Shown piece after piece: positions 1-6,015 of a stretch of DNA of 7,077 bases. Source of the DNA: an uncultured Pirellulaceae bacterium. Its GTDB lineage: Bacteria > Planctomycetota > Planctomycetia > Pirellulales > Pirellulaceae. Numbering within the stretch: the first letter of the stretch is position 1; each line of letters begins with the position of its first letter. The notes beneath the pieces are model-generated. The model saw nothing but the letters and a program-made list of their open reading frames with translations, made no database searches and was not told the origin of the DNA. Position numbers and translations under genes: made by a program. The stretch covers positions 1 to 7,077 of the forward strand of contig CAKQNH010000241.1 of NCBI GenBank assembly GCA_934255105.1, read 5' to 3'.

Positions 1-68
1 TGATGGAATACAGATTTCGAGTCGTGATAGACCATCAAGTTGCAACCGACCGCAGCTTCCTCTCGTGT

Positions 69-365
69 TTATTCGCGACTGAGTCGGTGTTGAATCCAAG
101 TAGGGTCGCGTCTCTCATCCAGGACGGCAACAACAGATACAGTTGCTCCGTCACACAAATAGTACACAGCGTATGGAAATCGTTTTGCGGCCATGCAGTA
201 GTACCCAAAACGCTTGGAATGGCCTCCGCCTAGTAGAGAAAATGACTGGAGGTCAGCGAGAATAGAGTTGCGGAAGTGGTCGCCAATTCGGGTACCGCTT
301 TTGCCGTAAAACGCGAGACCATCCGAAAGATCTCGTTCCGCATCGACCGACACCTGGACATTCAC
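69..365 (-). CDS. RelE/ParE-superfamily toxin of a type II toxin-antitoxin module
   Basis: This 98-residue protein has the size and motif order of RelE/ParE-fold toxins. The N-terminal part (about residues 5-45) looks like the two-helix segment, with residues such as ERDL and the FYGKSG turn. The C-terminal strands carry KRFPYAVYY (61-69) and VLDERRDP (81-88), the usual ParE-like '..Y.IYY..' and 'V.AVLH.RRDP' signatures. It starts with GTG at 365-363, inside the antitoxin stop (GTGA, four-base overlap), so the pair is almost certainly co-transcribed and translationally coupled, antitoxin first. The family inhibits either DNA gyrase (ParE) or translation by cutting ribosomal mRNA (RelE); the sequence alone does not say which. 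The YxxxR-type end and RRDP favour the ParE-like branch. No frameshift or truncation is visible. Confident as a toxin of this fold, not of its target. Confidence 0.82.
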   Translation of the reverse strand: MNVQVSVDAERDLSDGLAFYGKSGTRIGDHFRNSILADLQSFSLLGGGHSKRFGYYCMAAKRFPYAVYYLCDGATVSVVAVLDERRDPTWIQHRLSRE

Positions 366-574
366 GGGTTGCGATTTTCTAAACGTCGCCGGACATCGTC
401 AAGGCTGGAGAATGTAGCTTCTCCCTCATCGATGCGCCTTTGACGTTCCGCTAGAACCTGGCCATGCCATTCCGGCGGGGTAGGAGCGTCGTGCTGCATT
501 TGCAATGAAGTCCACAATTGCTCCATGGCATCTAGCTTTTCAGCTGTCGTCATCGTCGAAATCGGCAGACTCAT
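362..574 (-). CDS. Addiction-module antitoxin (PF09720 / TIGR02574 type)
   Basis: This 70-residue acidic-basic small protein matches the unstable addiction-module component family: an N-terminal MTTAEKLDAMEQLW helix (about residues 8-21), then PEWHGQVLAER (34-44) and RRIDEGEATFSSLDD (46-60), ending in an arginine-rich RRRLENRNP tail. In this family the C-terminal half wraps around the cognate ParE/RelE-like toxin, and the protein is degraded to release the toxin. The open frame can start at a TTG at 577, but ATG at 574 is preferred because a GGAG Shine-Dalgarno lies seven bases upstream (582-585). The stop overlaps the toxin GTG by four bases. Autorepression by the complex is usual for such modules, and an inverted repeat lies upstream at 620-680, but no DNA-binding domain is obvious in so short a protein. 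Confidence 0.85.
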   Translation of the reverse strand: MSLPISTMTTAEKLDAMEQLWTSLQMQHDAPTPPEWHGQVLAERQRRIDEGEATFSSLDDVRRRLENRNP

Positions 575-581
575 CAATGAA

Positions 582-585
582 CTCC
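582..585 (-). promoter_or_regulatory. Ribosome binding site of the antitoxin gene
   Basis: The minus strand reads CGGAG then seven bases then ATG (574-572). This fixes the start at 574 rather than at the TTG one codon upstream. Confidence 0.55.
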
Positions 586-871
586 GAGCGTTTATTCTTT
601 ATTCAAGAGCGTAACAATATTAGATCGAGTCGACGTTAGCTGGCCCAGTGGTGACTTCAGGACTCGGAATCTCGATCTAAAAAACTTTTGGCTGAGATTG
701 AGCGGTCAGTTCTAACCTTAGTATCTTAGCTTCAGCTCCGAAAAGCAAGTATCTGCCGATGCATAGCATCGATTTGAAAATAGGGACCGATTACAACTCC
801 CCTCCTGTTCGTCGATTCATCCTGCGGCATCTCGTATCAGTGGAAAATCACTTAACACGTAGTTCGCCTTC
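586..871. other. Gene-free stretch between antitoxin and DoxX-like gene
   Basis: About 290 bases with no convincing coding frame on either strand. Besides the inverted repeat at 620-680 it holds a small perfect stem-loop, CGATGC-ATA-GCATCG, at 757-771. That hairpin lacks a following T-run, so it is not a convincing terminator for the DoxX gene, which ends 100 bases away. The stretch appears more AT-rich than the genes to its right. I see nothing else in it. Confidence 0.5.
620..680. repeat. Perfect 10-bp inverted repeat upstream of the toxin-antitoxin pair
   Basis: TTAGATCGAG at 620-629 is mirrored exactly by CTCGATCTAA at 671-680, with 41 bases between the arms. It lies 46-106 bases upstream of the antitoxin ATG. 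The inner arm abuts a TAATAT on the minus strand (revcomp of 617-622), which could be a -10 element, although no good -35 goes with it. It may be an operator for autoregulation, or the scar of a small mobile element. Only the repeat itself is certain. Confidence 0.45.
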
Positions 872-1330
872 TTAGTGATTGCCATATTTGGTAGTATCCA
901 CCGCGAAAAGCAGAAATGCTGCTGTTGCGGCTGAGAGTACGGAGTAGTCCAGTGGTGGTTTAGGGCCTAATGCTCCGAACATGGCCCCTGCGAACGAGAG
1001 CAGCAGTAGGCTGGCGGCCAATGCGAACCAGCGGAGTTGCCAGCCGATCAACAATCCGATAGCGATAGTGATCTCGGCAATTGTTGCGATCCATCCCAGC
1101 ACGGGAACGAAGCTGGCGGGGGCAAACCAACTGAGCACCCCGACGTAACTTTCGTATTTTTCAATGCTGCCCCAGGCCACGCCGGCGCTCCCCGGCGGCC
1201 CCCACAGCCCAAAGCGGTCAGCCACGGCGGAAAGAAATGCTGCTGCAAGGGCTAGCCGCACCGCCAGGCCGGCCCAGAAAATTATCGTGGCTTTACGTCG
1301 TGGCTGTGTCTCTACTGTTTGGTCGGGCAT
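872..1330 (-). CDS. DoxX-like integral membrane protein
   Basis: This 152-residue protein has the four-helix layout of the DoxX/DoxD family: helix 1 about residues 16-38, helix 2 about 73-97, helix 3 about 100-121 and helix 4 about 129-145. The family hallmarks are an arginine in helix 1 (R25), the short DRFGLWG loop after it (38-44), and an acidic residue in helix 2 (EITIAIGLLIGW, E86). The family is membrane-bound and loosely linked to quinone or thiol redox chemistry and oxidative stress; its reaction is not established. The frame opens at a GTG at 1339, but ATG at 1330 is chosen because AGGTG sits six bases upstream of it. It is transcribed away from the DUF488 gene, with about 48 bases between the two starts. 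The C-terminus is a short polar tail, TTKYGNH. Confidence 0.83.
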   Translation of the reverse strand: MPDQTVETQPRRKATIIFWAGLAVRLALAAAFLSAVADRFGLWGPPGSAGVAWGSIEKYESYVGVLSWFAPASFVPVLGWIATIAEITIAIGLLIGWQLRWFALAASLLLLSFAGAMFGALGPKPPLDYSVLSAATAAFLLFAVDTTKYGNH

Positions 1331-1336
1331 CGGTGG

Positions 1337-1341
1337 CACCT
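1337..1341 (-). promoter_or_regulatory. Ribosome binding site deciding the DoxX-like start
   Basis: AGGTG on the minus strand lies six bases before ATG at 1330-1328. It overlaps the alternative upstream GTG codon (1339-1337), arguing against that start. Confidence 0.5.
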
Positions 1342-1373
1342 AGAATATAAAGGGAAAGGCAATAGCGAGTATA
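1341..1373. promoter_or_regulatory. Divergent promoter gap between DoxX-like and DUF488 genes
   Basis: The 48 bases between the two starts are AT-rich and carry -10-like hexamers on both strands: TAGAAT at 1341-1346 (plus, toward DUF488) and TATACT as the revcomp of 1368-1373 (minus, toward DoxX). No clear -35 element accompanies either. Both genes must be driven from here or from within each other's first codons, so their expression could be linked. The assignment is tentative. Confidence 0.3.
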
Positions 1374-1378
1374 TATTT

Positions 1379-1924
1379 GTGCCACGAAAAAAGCCACTTG
1401 TGTTCACGATCGGACATTCCACCAGAAGCCTGGAGGAGTTGGTGGCACTGTTGCGCAAATTCGGTGTACAGCGCTTGGTCGATGTCCGCACCGTTCCTCG
1501 CTCGCGACATAATCCACAGTTCAATCGCGACGCATTATCGAAGTCGCTGCACAACCGGCGGCTCAACTATCGCCACATCAAGGCACTAGGTGGCCTGCGG
1601 CATGCGCGGCCCAATTCGCCCAATGCCGCTTGGCGAAACAAATCCTTCCGCGGCTACGCCGACTACATGCAGACGCCGGAGTTCTCGGAGGCGCTCGAGC
1701 AGTTGATGGAGCTGGCGCGAGAGAAGCCCGCGGCGATTATGTGTGCGGAAGCGGTCCCCTGGCGCTGTCACCGCTCGCTGATCGCCGACGCCTTGATCGT
1801 GCGCGGCTATGAGGTGCGCGACATCATGAGCTTGACCAGCGCCAAGGAACACAAACTGTCACCGATGGCCAAGGTAGATGGGACAAGCATCACCTACCCC
1901 AGCGATGAAACACCTGCGGATTGA
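1379..1924 (+). CDS. DUF488 family protein
   Basis: This 181-residue protein is a full-length DUF488 member. Diagnostic motifs, numbered from the chosen start, are TIGHSTRSLEEL (10-21), VDVRTVPRSRHNPQFN (34-49), a GYADYMQTPEF block near 92-102 and CAEAVPWRCHRSLIADAL (122-139). The family has conserved Cys and His residues in the CAEAVPWRCHR block and no established reaction. It is often called an uncharacterised conserved protein and has been suspected of nucleic-acid or redox roles. The frame is open from a TTG at 1319, but GTG at 1379 is preferred because homology begins directly after it and the upstream codons overlap the DoxX start. No strong Shine-Dalgarno is seen (only GCGAG nine bases upstream). 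GTG at 1400 is a less likely alternative. Identity of the family is firm; function is unknown. Confidence 0.88.
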   Translation: MPRKKPLVFTIGHSTRSLEELVALLRKFGVQRLVDVRTVPRSRHNPQFNRDALSKSLHNRRLNYRHIKALGGLRHARPNSPNAAWRNKSFRGYADYMQTPEFSEALEQLMELAREKPAAIMCAEAVPWRCHRSLIADALIVRGYEVRDIMSLTSAKEHKLSPMAKVDGTSITYPSDETPAD

Positions 1925-2103
1925 TTGAAATCGTCTAACGCCGAGCCGGAGTAGAGGCCGCGATGCACAAGGCGAATTGGTCAACAGGTGGGGCTTTGGC
2001 GAACCACCGTATGCGCCAACCCGCTTCCGCTACCCTTGGGGCTTTGCGATCCTATAAATTCATAGCCAGTGAGTGAAAGACGACAATAAAAGGCCGCACG
2101 ATG
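1925..2103. other. Convergent intergenic gap
   Basis: The 3' ends of the DUF488 gene (plus) and the metallophosphoesterase gene (minus) face each other across 179 bases. I found no stem-loop with a T-run on either strand. A GGGGCTTTG nonamer occurs twice (about 1987 and 2038), which may be chance. No coding frame or RNA gene is recognisable. Confidence 0.4.
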
Positions 2104-3372
2104 CTAAGCGGTCCATTGCTTCTGGTGCAGCACCTTTCCGTCCAAATCGACAATGCGAATATCCAGTTCGGCACCGGCGTCCGTCTGGTTGGTCTCGATC
2201 ACTGTCAGCGTGGCCTGTTCGGGCTTGGGGCCACCGCCGACGAATTGCAGTACGGGCATATCGTCCGTGGGGCCGTCGAGTCGATCGGCGTGCATGTGGC
2301 CCGATAGGATTGCCTTAAAGCCCGCTTCCTTGAGCGTTGGCAACCACAGCTTGGCACCGAAACCGCTGTAATATGCGAAGCCTTCAAGAGTCGTACCATC
2401 GGGATGGCCTTCGAGTCCGCGCAACGGGATATGGACCGTAGCGATCTTCATCGGTGCCGCAGCAATCTCCGGCTGCGCGACAACTTGCTTTAGCCAAGCA
2501 GCTTGCCGCTCTCGATAGGGTTCGTAGGCGGCGGTGCCCGCAAAAACCGGATGGTGGTCGGGTTTGTCTTCACCACTGTCCAGAGTGATGATAGCCAGCG
2601 GACCGAATCGCAAGGCTTGATTGTAGGGTAGTTCCTGCGACTCGGGACAACCTGCAAAGGATTTGATGACTTCGCGGGCGCGCTGGCCGCGGACGTCGTG
2701 ATTGCCATTGGAGAACAATAGCGGCCGTGTGCTGGCCCAGCTCAGCCCCAGATTCTGAGCGGGATTCAGCAGGATCTGTTCAGTTGCCTTCGGCTGATTG
2801 AAGTCGTTACAGGTGTCTCCATTCCAGACCAACAAATCGGGATCGAGCTTCTCGATCTCTTCATGCAGTTTGAGAATCGTGGCCATGTTCTCATGAGTAT
2901 CGTTAATGGATACCACGCGCAGTTGTTTGGCTTGCGGACTCGGCAGTCGCAGAGCAAACGTGGGAGTCGCCTGTGGTTCGCCGCGTTCCAACTTGTATGC
3001 AGAGATGTACCGCAGTCCCTGCACTACGACTCGATAGTACACGGGCCGGTCCGTGGGGAGAGCTTCTGCATGATTGACGCGGATGTACAGCGCTTGGTCG
3101 TCCGCTTGGATCAAGCCGTGGTGGCTGGCCCGAGCCGTGTAGCGCAAGTCATCTTCGGCGAAACCGTACTCCACCCAGGCGGTCGCTAGTCCGCTGACCG
3201 CGATACCCACACCGAAGCTGTTGGGACGAGGATTCTGAACTACGGGAGGGCTGGCGATGAGTTGGTTATTGTCAGCGGGCTCTTGAGCGAGAACTGGGCG
3301 AGGACTGCCGACGGCGGTGATGGCCAAGGCGCTGATTGGAATGACACCCAAGAAGCTACGGCGATGGAACAT
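2104..3372 (-). CDS. Exported calcineurin-like metallophosphoesterase (Tat signal)
   Basis: This 422-residue protein begins with a twin-arginine-like signal, HRRSFLG (3-9), followed by a hydrophobic stretch and a likely cleavage site after PVLA (about 26-29). Residues about 45-145 look like the beta-sandwich domain found ahead of purple-acid-phosphatase-type enzymes (for example VYYRVVVQG, 111-119). The catalytic domain then shows the full two-metal set: NDTH (157-160), GD (185-186), GNHD (223-226), H314 in ATVHIPL, and GHMH (358-361). The family hydrolyses phosphomonoesters or phosphodiesters; the substrate here is not readable. AGAGGA lies eight bases before the ATG. It follows the G1P dehydrogenase on the same strand but is separated by 185 bases with tandem hairpin repeats, so it may have its own transcript. 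Folding before Tat export would suit a metal-loaded enzyme acting in the periplasm. Confidence 0.9.
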   Translation of the reverse strand: MFHRRSFLGVIPISALAITAVGSPRPVLAQEPADNNQLIASPPVVQNPRPNSFGVGIAVSGLATAWVEYGFAEDDLRYTARASHHGLIQADDQALYIRVNHAEALPTDRPVYYRVVVQGLRYISAYKLERGEPQATPTFALRLPSPQAKQLRVVSINDTHENMATILKLHEEIEKLDPDLLVWNGDTCNDFNQPKATEQILLNPAQNLGLSWASTRPLLFSNGNHDVRGQRAREVIKSFAGCPESQELPYNQALRFGPLAIITLDSGEDKPDHHPVFAGTAAYEPYRERQAAWLKQVVAQPEIAAAPMKIATVHIPLRGLEGHPDGTTLEGFAYYSGFGAKLWLPTLKEAGFKAILSGHMHADRLDGPTDDMPVLQFVGGGPKPEQATLTVIETNQTDAGAELDIRIVDLDGKVLHQKQWTA

Positions 3373-3380
3373 GGACTGGA

Positions 3381-3386
3381 TCCTCT
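3381..3386 (-). promoter_or_regulatory. Ribosome binding site of the metallophosphoesterase gene
   Basis: AGAGGA on the minus strand lies eight bases before ATG at 3372, a good Shine-Dalgarno that supports this start. Confidence 0.6.
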
Positions 3387-3450
3387 CGAGGTTGAATCTG
3401 AGCCTATATCGTTAAGTCGCGTGCCAACGGGCCGCGCGGTGCTAGGCGGT

Positions 3451-3540
3451 GACGCGCGGGGCGATGCCCACGCGGTCTAATGAATGATTATGAGCGGGGA
3501 CGCGCGGGGCGATGCCCACGCGGTCTAACGAATGATTCTG
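3451..3540. repeat. Tandem pair of 42-nt hairpin-forming repeats
   Basis: Units at 3451-3492 and 3499-3540 (period 48) agree at 40 of 42 positions, differing at 3481/3529 (T/C) and 3490/3538 (A/C). Each holds a stem CGCGGGGC-GAT-GCCC(A)CGCG and ends in GGTCTAAYGAATGATT. A weaker third relative may lie at about 3429-3450 (CGCGCGGTGCTAGG). They fill the gap between the dehydrogenase stop and the metallophosphoesterase start. They resemble the REP-like intergenic hairpins common in planctomycete genomes and could act as transcription or mRNA-stability barriers between the two genes. The repeat is seen directly; the role is inferred. Confidence 0.85.
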
Positions 3541-3557
3541 CTCGCAGTGGAATACTA

Positions 3558-4880
3558 TTATACTCGGCTGGACCACTGGTCGAGCGTGCCGAGCCGCAGG
3601 GCGAGATCGAGAATGGTGAACCGCCGACGAATCATTTGCGCCTGCCGAAAACTCCGCCTCAGCCGCTCAGCAGTGATGCCAATCTGCTGTGGGGCGATGG
3701 GCGCGCCGACCTTGGCCAGCATATCGCGCAGTTGCTGCAGCGGAATGAGCTGCTTGCGCAGCCGCTCGCACAACTCAGGCCAGCGCTGCTCAAGCTGTGT
3801 TAACTGAAGCAATAGCGCGTCGCGGTCGATGGCTTTGGCTTGCGTCTCTCGGGTAGCCAAATCTCGCAAGGTAGGGTCGTCGAACAGTTCGTCAATGGCC
3901 TGGGCTTGCTCATTTTCCGTAGGCCACTGGGCAGCCGCTTGGCTGGGCGCAATGGGTATCGTCGGACAGGCTAGCAACTGTTCATATAGCGCCGTCACAG
4001 CCACGGTGGCCACCCCTACTTTTTGTCCGTGGGATGGGGCTTGCCCATGGTGCGTATGGTGCTGCATGTCCCATAGGTGACTGAATTGATGTTCGGCACC
4101 TGAAGCGGGGCGGCTGGACCGCATGGCTTGCATGGCGAATCCCCCAAGCATCAGGCCTTCCACCAAGCCTGCCAAGGCCGCGGGGTCGCCCGCAGCGATA
4201 CCTGCTGGATCGCCAACTGCCTGGCGCAAGCCTCCCTGCACAATGTTCCATGGCAGTTCGACAATCGGTTCAACGCCTAACAGGTCCGCCACGATCCAGT
4301 CCGCACCAGCCGTAACTTTAGCTAACAAATCTGCGTAACCCCAGGCTGTCATCTCCGCGGGAGCGGCGGCTATCACATCTAGGTCGGCGATGACGCCAAT
4401 TGGTGCCGGGCAGTCAAAGGTTTGCTTGGAACCCTCGTAGGTGATCGATGCACCGTAGGCGGTGTAGCCATCCATCGAAGCGGCCGTAGCAACGCACAGA
4501 TACTGCCTGCCGCAACGGTGTGTGGCTAATTTAACCAGATCGTTGATCGTGCCCGCGCCGACGGCGATAGGTATGCCGGCATGGCTGCGCAGCGACTCTT
4601 CCAGCCGTTGGGCGAATCGATGTTCGGCATATAGATCATCGTCGGTGAAAACAAAAGGCTCGAGGGTCGACACTCCAGCCGCGCGAAGCGATTCCAGTAC
4701 CGTTTGCCCCGCCGCAGCCAAGGTGTTGGAATCTGCGACGACGACCGCCGACTGACCATTAAAATACTGCCGAAACAAGGCAGCCGTATTGCTCAACGCA
4801 CCTCGGCCAATCTCTAAGGCACGCGTTTCTTGCGCTGCCGCCAATGCGTCGATGGTCGTCAATTGCTGGGATGCGTTCAC
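3558..4880 (-). CDS. egsA: sn-glycerol-1-phosphate dehydrogenase (AraM/EgsA family)
   Basis: This 440-residue cytoplasmic enzyme should interconvert dihydroxyacetone phosphate and sn-glycerol 1-phosphate with NAD(P)H. It shows the whole motif series of the family: the nucleotide-binding GAGTINDLVK (108-117), SMDGYTAYGASI (135-146), CPAPIGVIADLDVI (157-170), GYADLLAKVTAGADW (181-195), RPASGAEHQFSHLWDM (257-272) and SHGQKVGVAT (283-292). Probable metal ligands are D184, H264 and H284. The length is nearer bacterial AraM (about 395) than archaeal enzymes (about 350), with extra C-terminal helices from about 320 on. It starts with GTG at 4880, one base inside the GDPD stop (TAGTG), with only a weak GAAAGAA ahead, so translation is probably coupled to GDPD. 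A related member of the dehydroquinate synthase/glycerol dehydrogenase superfamily is the alternative, but the motifs favour G1P dehydrogenase. Confidence 0.9.
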   Translation of the reverse strand: MNASQQLTTIDALAAAQETRALEIGRGALSNTAALFRQYFNGQSAVVVADSNTLAAAGQTVLESLRAAGVSTLEPFVFTDDDLYAEHRFAQRLEESLRSHAGIPIAVGAGTINDLVKLATHRCGRQYLCVATAASMDGYTAYGASITYEGSKQTFDCPAPIGVIADLDVIAAAPAEMTAWGYADLLAKVTAGADWIVADLLGVEPIVELPWNIVQGGLRQAVGDPAGIAAGDPAALAGLVEGLMLGGFAMQAMRSSRPASGAEHQFSHLWDMQHHTHHGQAPSHGQKVGVATVAVTALYEQLLACPTIPIAPSQAAAQWPTENEQAQAIDELFDDPTLRDLATRETQAKAIDRDALLLQLTQLEQRWPELCERLRKQLIPLQQLRDMLAKVGAPIAPQQIGITAERLRRSFRQAQMIRRRFTILDLALRLGTLDQWSSRV

Positions 4881-5866
4881 TACTGTTCTTTCGAATTGTT
4901 TGAAGCCGCTGCGTAATAATCGCGCACAGCTTTTAGGGTCACGTTGGGATAGTCGGTTGCGAACGACGCTAGGCCGGCGTCCAACAGTTGTGCATAAGTG
5001 ACTGCGTCGCTCGCACCATAAGGGAGCGTTTGGAACAGGATGCCCCGTTCGGCCAGCTCGCTACTGACTTCGCTCAGAAATTGGCGCGATGGTGAGAATG
5101 GTTCGCCGGCTTGGATGTCGGTGGCATCCCCAGGCATGCGGACGTGAATTTGCAACTGTGTGATGCCATCGAAGTCGGTCTTGCGGACTGCTTCCATAGC
5201 AGCCCGTTTCTGCTTCTCGTTACCAGGTATCCAGAGCAGCGTTCCCGAGCTAGGCAACAGCTTTTTCCATTGTCTCAGCAGTTCATGTTTGGACGAGGCC
5301 AGGATTACTCGCGACTCGACACCATACTGCTTAACCTCGTCAGCCAATTGCTTCAGGTCAGCGTCTTTGTAATCCAAGTACAGTTGTCGCTCGGGATGTT
5401 GTTTCATCAGCGCATAGATATCGGTCATGCGCGAAACGCGGCGGCCTTTGAACTCGTCCCCGAGCCACGCACCCACGTCGAGCTGGCTGAGTTCGTCAAA
5501 CGAGACATCGGCCACCCCTTTCTTTTTCATCTCGGGCGAGATACCACGCACCACGCGTGAAAAGTTACTGTCGTGAAAGGCTACGATAACTCCATCGTTG
5601 GTCGTGCGTACATCCGCTTCGGGGATAGTTCCCAGTTTCCAGCCGAGCTTAAAGGCTTCCAGAGTGTTCTCTGGAGCCAGTTCACCTGCGCCGCGGTGGC
5701 TCTGGATCGTAAATTCTTTCAATGGAATGTGATCGCGAACGTTCCACTTTCCCTTGAACGGTTTTACAGTTGAGTCTTGGGCCGAATTTTGAGCCGTGGC
5801 CGACGGGAGCGAGAGAGGGCTGGCAAGCGCTGCGATCAGCAGGCAGCCGCGTGCAATGAAATTCAT
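4880..5866 (-). CDS. Exported glycerophosphodiester phosphodiesterase
   Basis: This 328-residue enzyme of the GDPD TIM-barrel family should cleave glycerophosphodiesters, from deacylated phospholipids, to glycerol phosphate and an alcohol. A signal peptide is clear: MNFIARG, a hydrophobic core to about residue 20, and a cleavage site near SATAQ (22-26), so it acts outside the cytoplasm. Catalytic motifs are SHRGAGELAPENT (56-68; H57, R58), EADVRTTNDG (83-92; E83, D85), AFHDS (96-100; H98), LDYK (164-167) and the C-terminal DAGLASFATDYPN (296-308). The open frame continues upstream to 5968, but that part runs through the repeats at 5907-6002. ATG at 5866 is the start because it opens the signal peptide and has AAGGAC six bases upstream. 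The stop overlaps the dehydrogenase GTG by one base. It lies 149 bases downstream of the HAD gene. Confidence 0.92.
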   Translation of the reverse strand: MNFIARGCLLIAALASPLSLPSATAQNSAQDSTVKPFKGKWNVRDHIPLKEFTIQSHRGAGELAPENTLEAFKLGWKLGTIPEADVRTTNDGVIVAFHDSNFSRVVRGISPEMKKKGVADVSFDELSQLDVGAWLGDEFKGRRVSRMTDIYALMKQHPERQLYLDYKDADLKQLADEVKQYGVESRVILASSKHELLRQWKKLLPSSGTLLWIPGNEKQKRAAMEAVRKTDFDGITQLQIHVRMPGDATDIQAGEPFSPSRQFLSEVSSELAERGILFQTLPYGASDAVTYAQLLDAGLASFATDYPNVTLKAVRDYYAAASNNSKEQ

Positions 5867-5872
5867 ATACTT

Positions 5873-5878
5873 GTCCTT
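5873..5878 (-). promoter_or_regulatory. Ribosome binding site deciding the GDPD start
   Basis: AAGGAC on the minus strand lies six bases before ATG at 5866. Together with the signal peptide it rules out the upstream ATG at 5968, which falls inside a repeat. Confidence 0.65.
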
Positions 5879-5906
5879 ATTGATCGTCGTGTTAAGAGTA
5901 ACTGTC

Positions 5907-6002
5907 GTAGCCGAAGTCGCCAGACTTTGGAAGCTAGGTAGCCGAAGTCGCCAGACTTTGGAAGCCACTTGGTTTGTCCCAAGTCTGGCGACTTGGGCTA
6001 CC
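5907..6002. repeat. 28-nt direct repeat plus inverted copy forming a long hairpin
   Basis: Two identical 28-nt copies (5907-5934 and 5938-5965, period 31) begin GTAGCCGAAGTCGCC. A third, diverged copy lies in inverse orientation at 5978-6002. The second and third copies can pair as 5937-5962 with 5977-6002, 24 of 26 positions matched (mismatches at 5944/5995 and 5959/5980) around a 14-base loop. The element sits between the HAD stop and the GDPD start. It resembles a repeat family I recall as frequent between planctomycete genes. A structure this stable in the transcript could end or weaken read-through from HAD into GDPD, or protect mRNA ends. Confidence 0.88.
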
Positions 6003-6015
6003 TCATGCTGGAAGC

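Noticed and set aside
757..771. Small hairpin as terminator of the DoxX-like gene
   Set aside because: A six-base stem with a three-base loop, no T-run after it, and about 100 bases beyond the stop codon.
1319..1378. Upstream extension of the DUF488 frame to a TTG at 1319
   Set aside because: The extra 20 residues have no family similarity and overlap the start of the divergent DoxX-like gene.
1465..1481. Exact 17-nt match TGTACAGCGCTTGGTCG with 3084-3100
   Set aside because: It lies inside two unrelated coding sequences, in different frames and strands, with no similarity beyond its ends. Most likely chance.
1930..1936. Integron attC-like half-site GTCTAAC after the DUF488 gene (also at 3523-3529)
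   Set aside because: No matching GTTRRRY partner site lies within a plausible distance on either strand, and no integrase is present. At 3523 the motif belongs to the tandem repeat tail.
2863..3189. Open frame of 108 codons on the plus strand
   Set aside because: It lies wholly opposite the well-supported metallophosphoesterase gene, and its translation has no recognisable motif.
3451..3540. CRISPR-like repeats
   Set aside because: Only two units with a six-base spacer, and each unit is itself a hairpin. There are no cas genes in the window.
5111..5560. Open frame of 149 codons on the plus strand
   Set aside because: It is antisense to the GDPD catalytic domain and has no recognisable motif. 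It is a shadow of the real gene.
5867..5968. Upstream extension of the GDPD reading frame to an ATG at 5968
   Set aside because: The extra 34 codons are the repeat element read as protein. They precede an obvious signal peptide with its own Shine-Dalgarno at 5873-5878.
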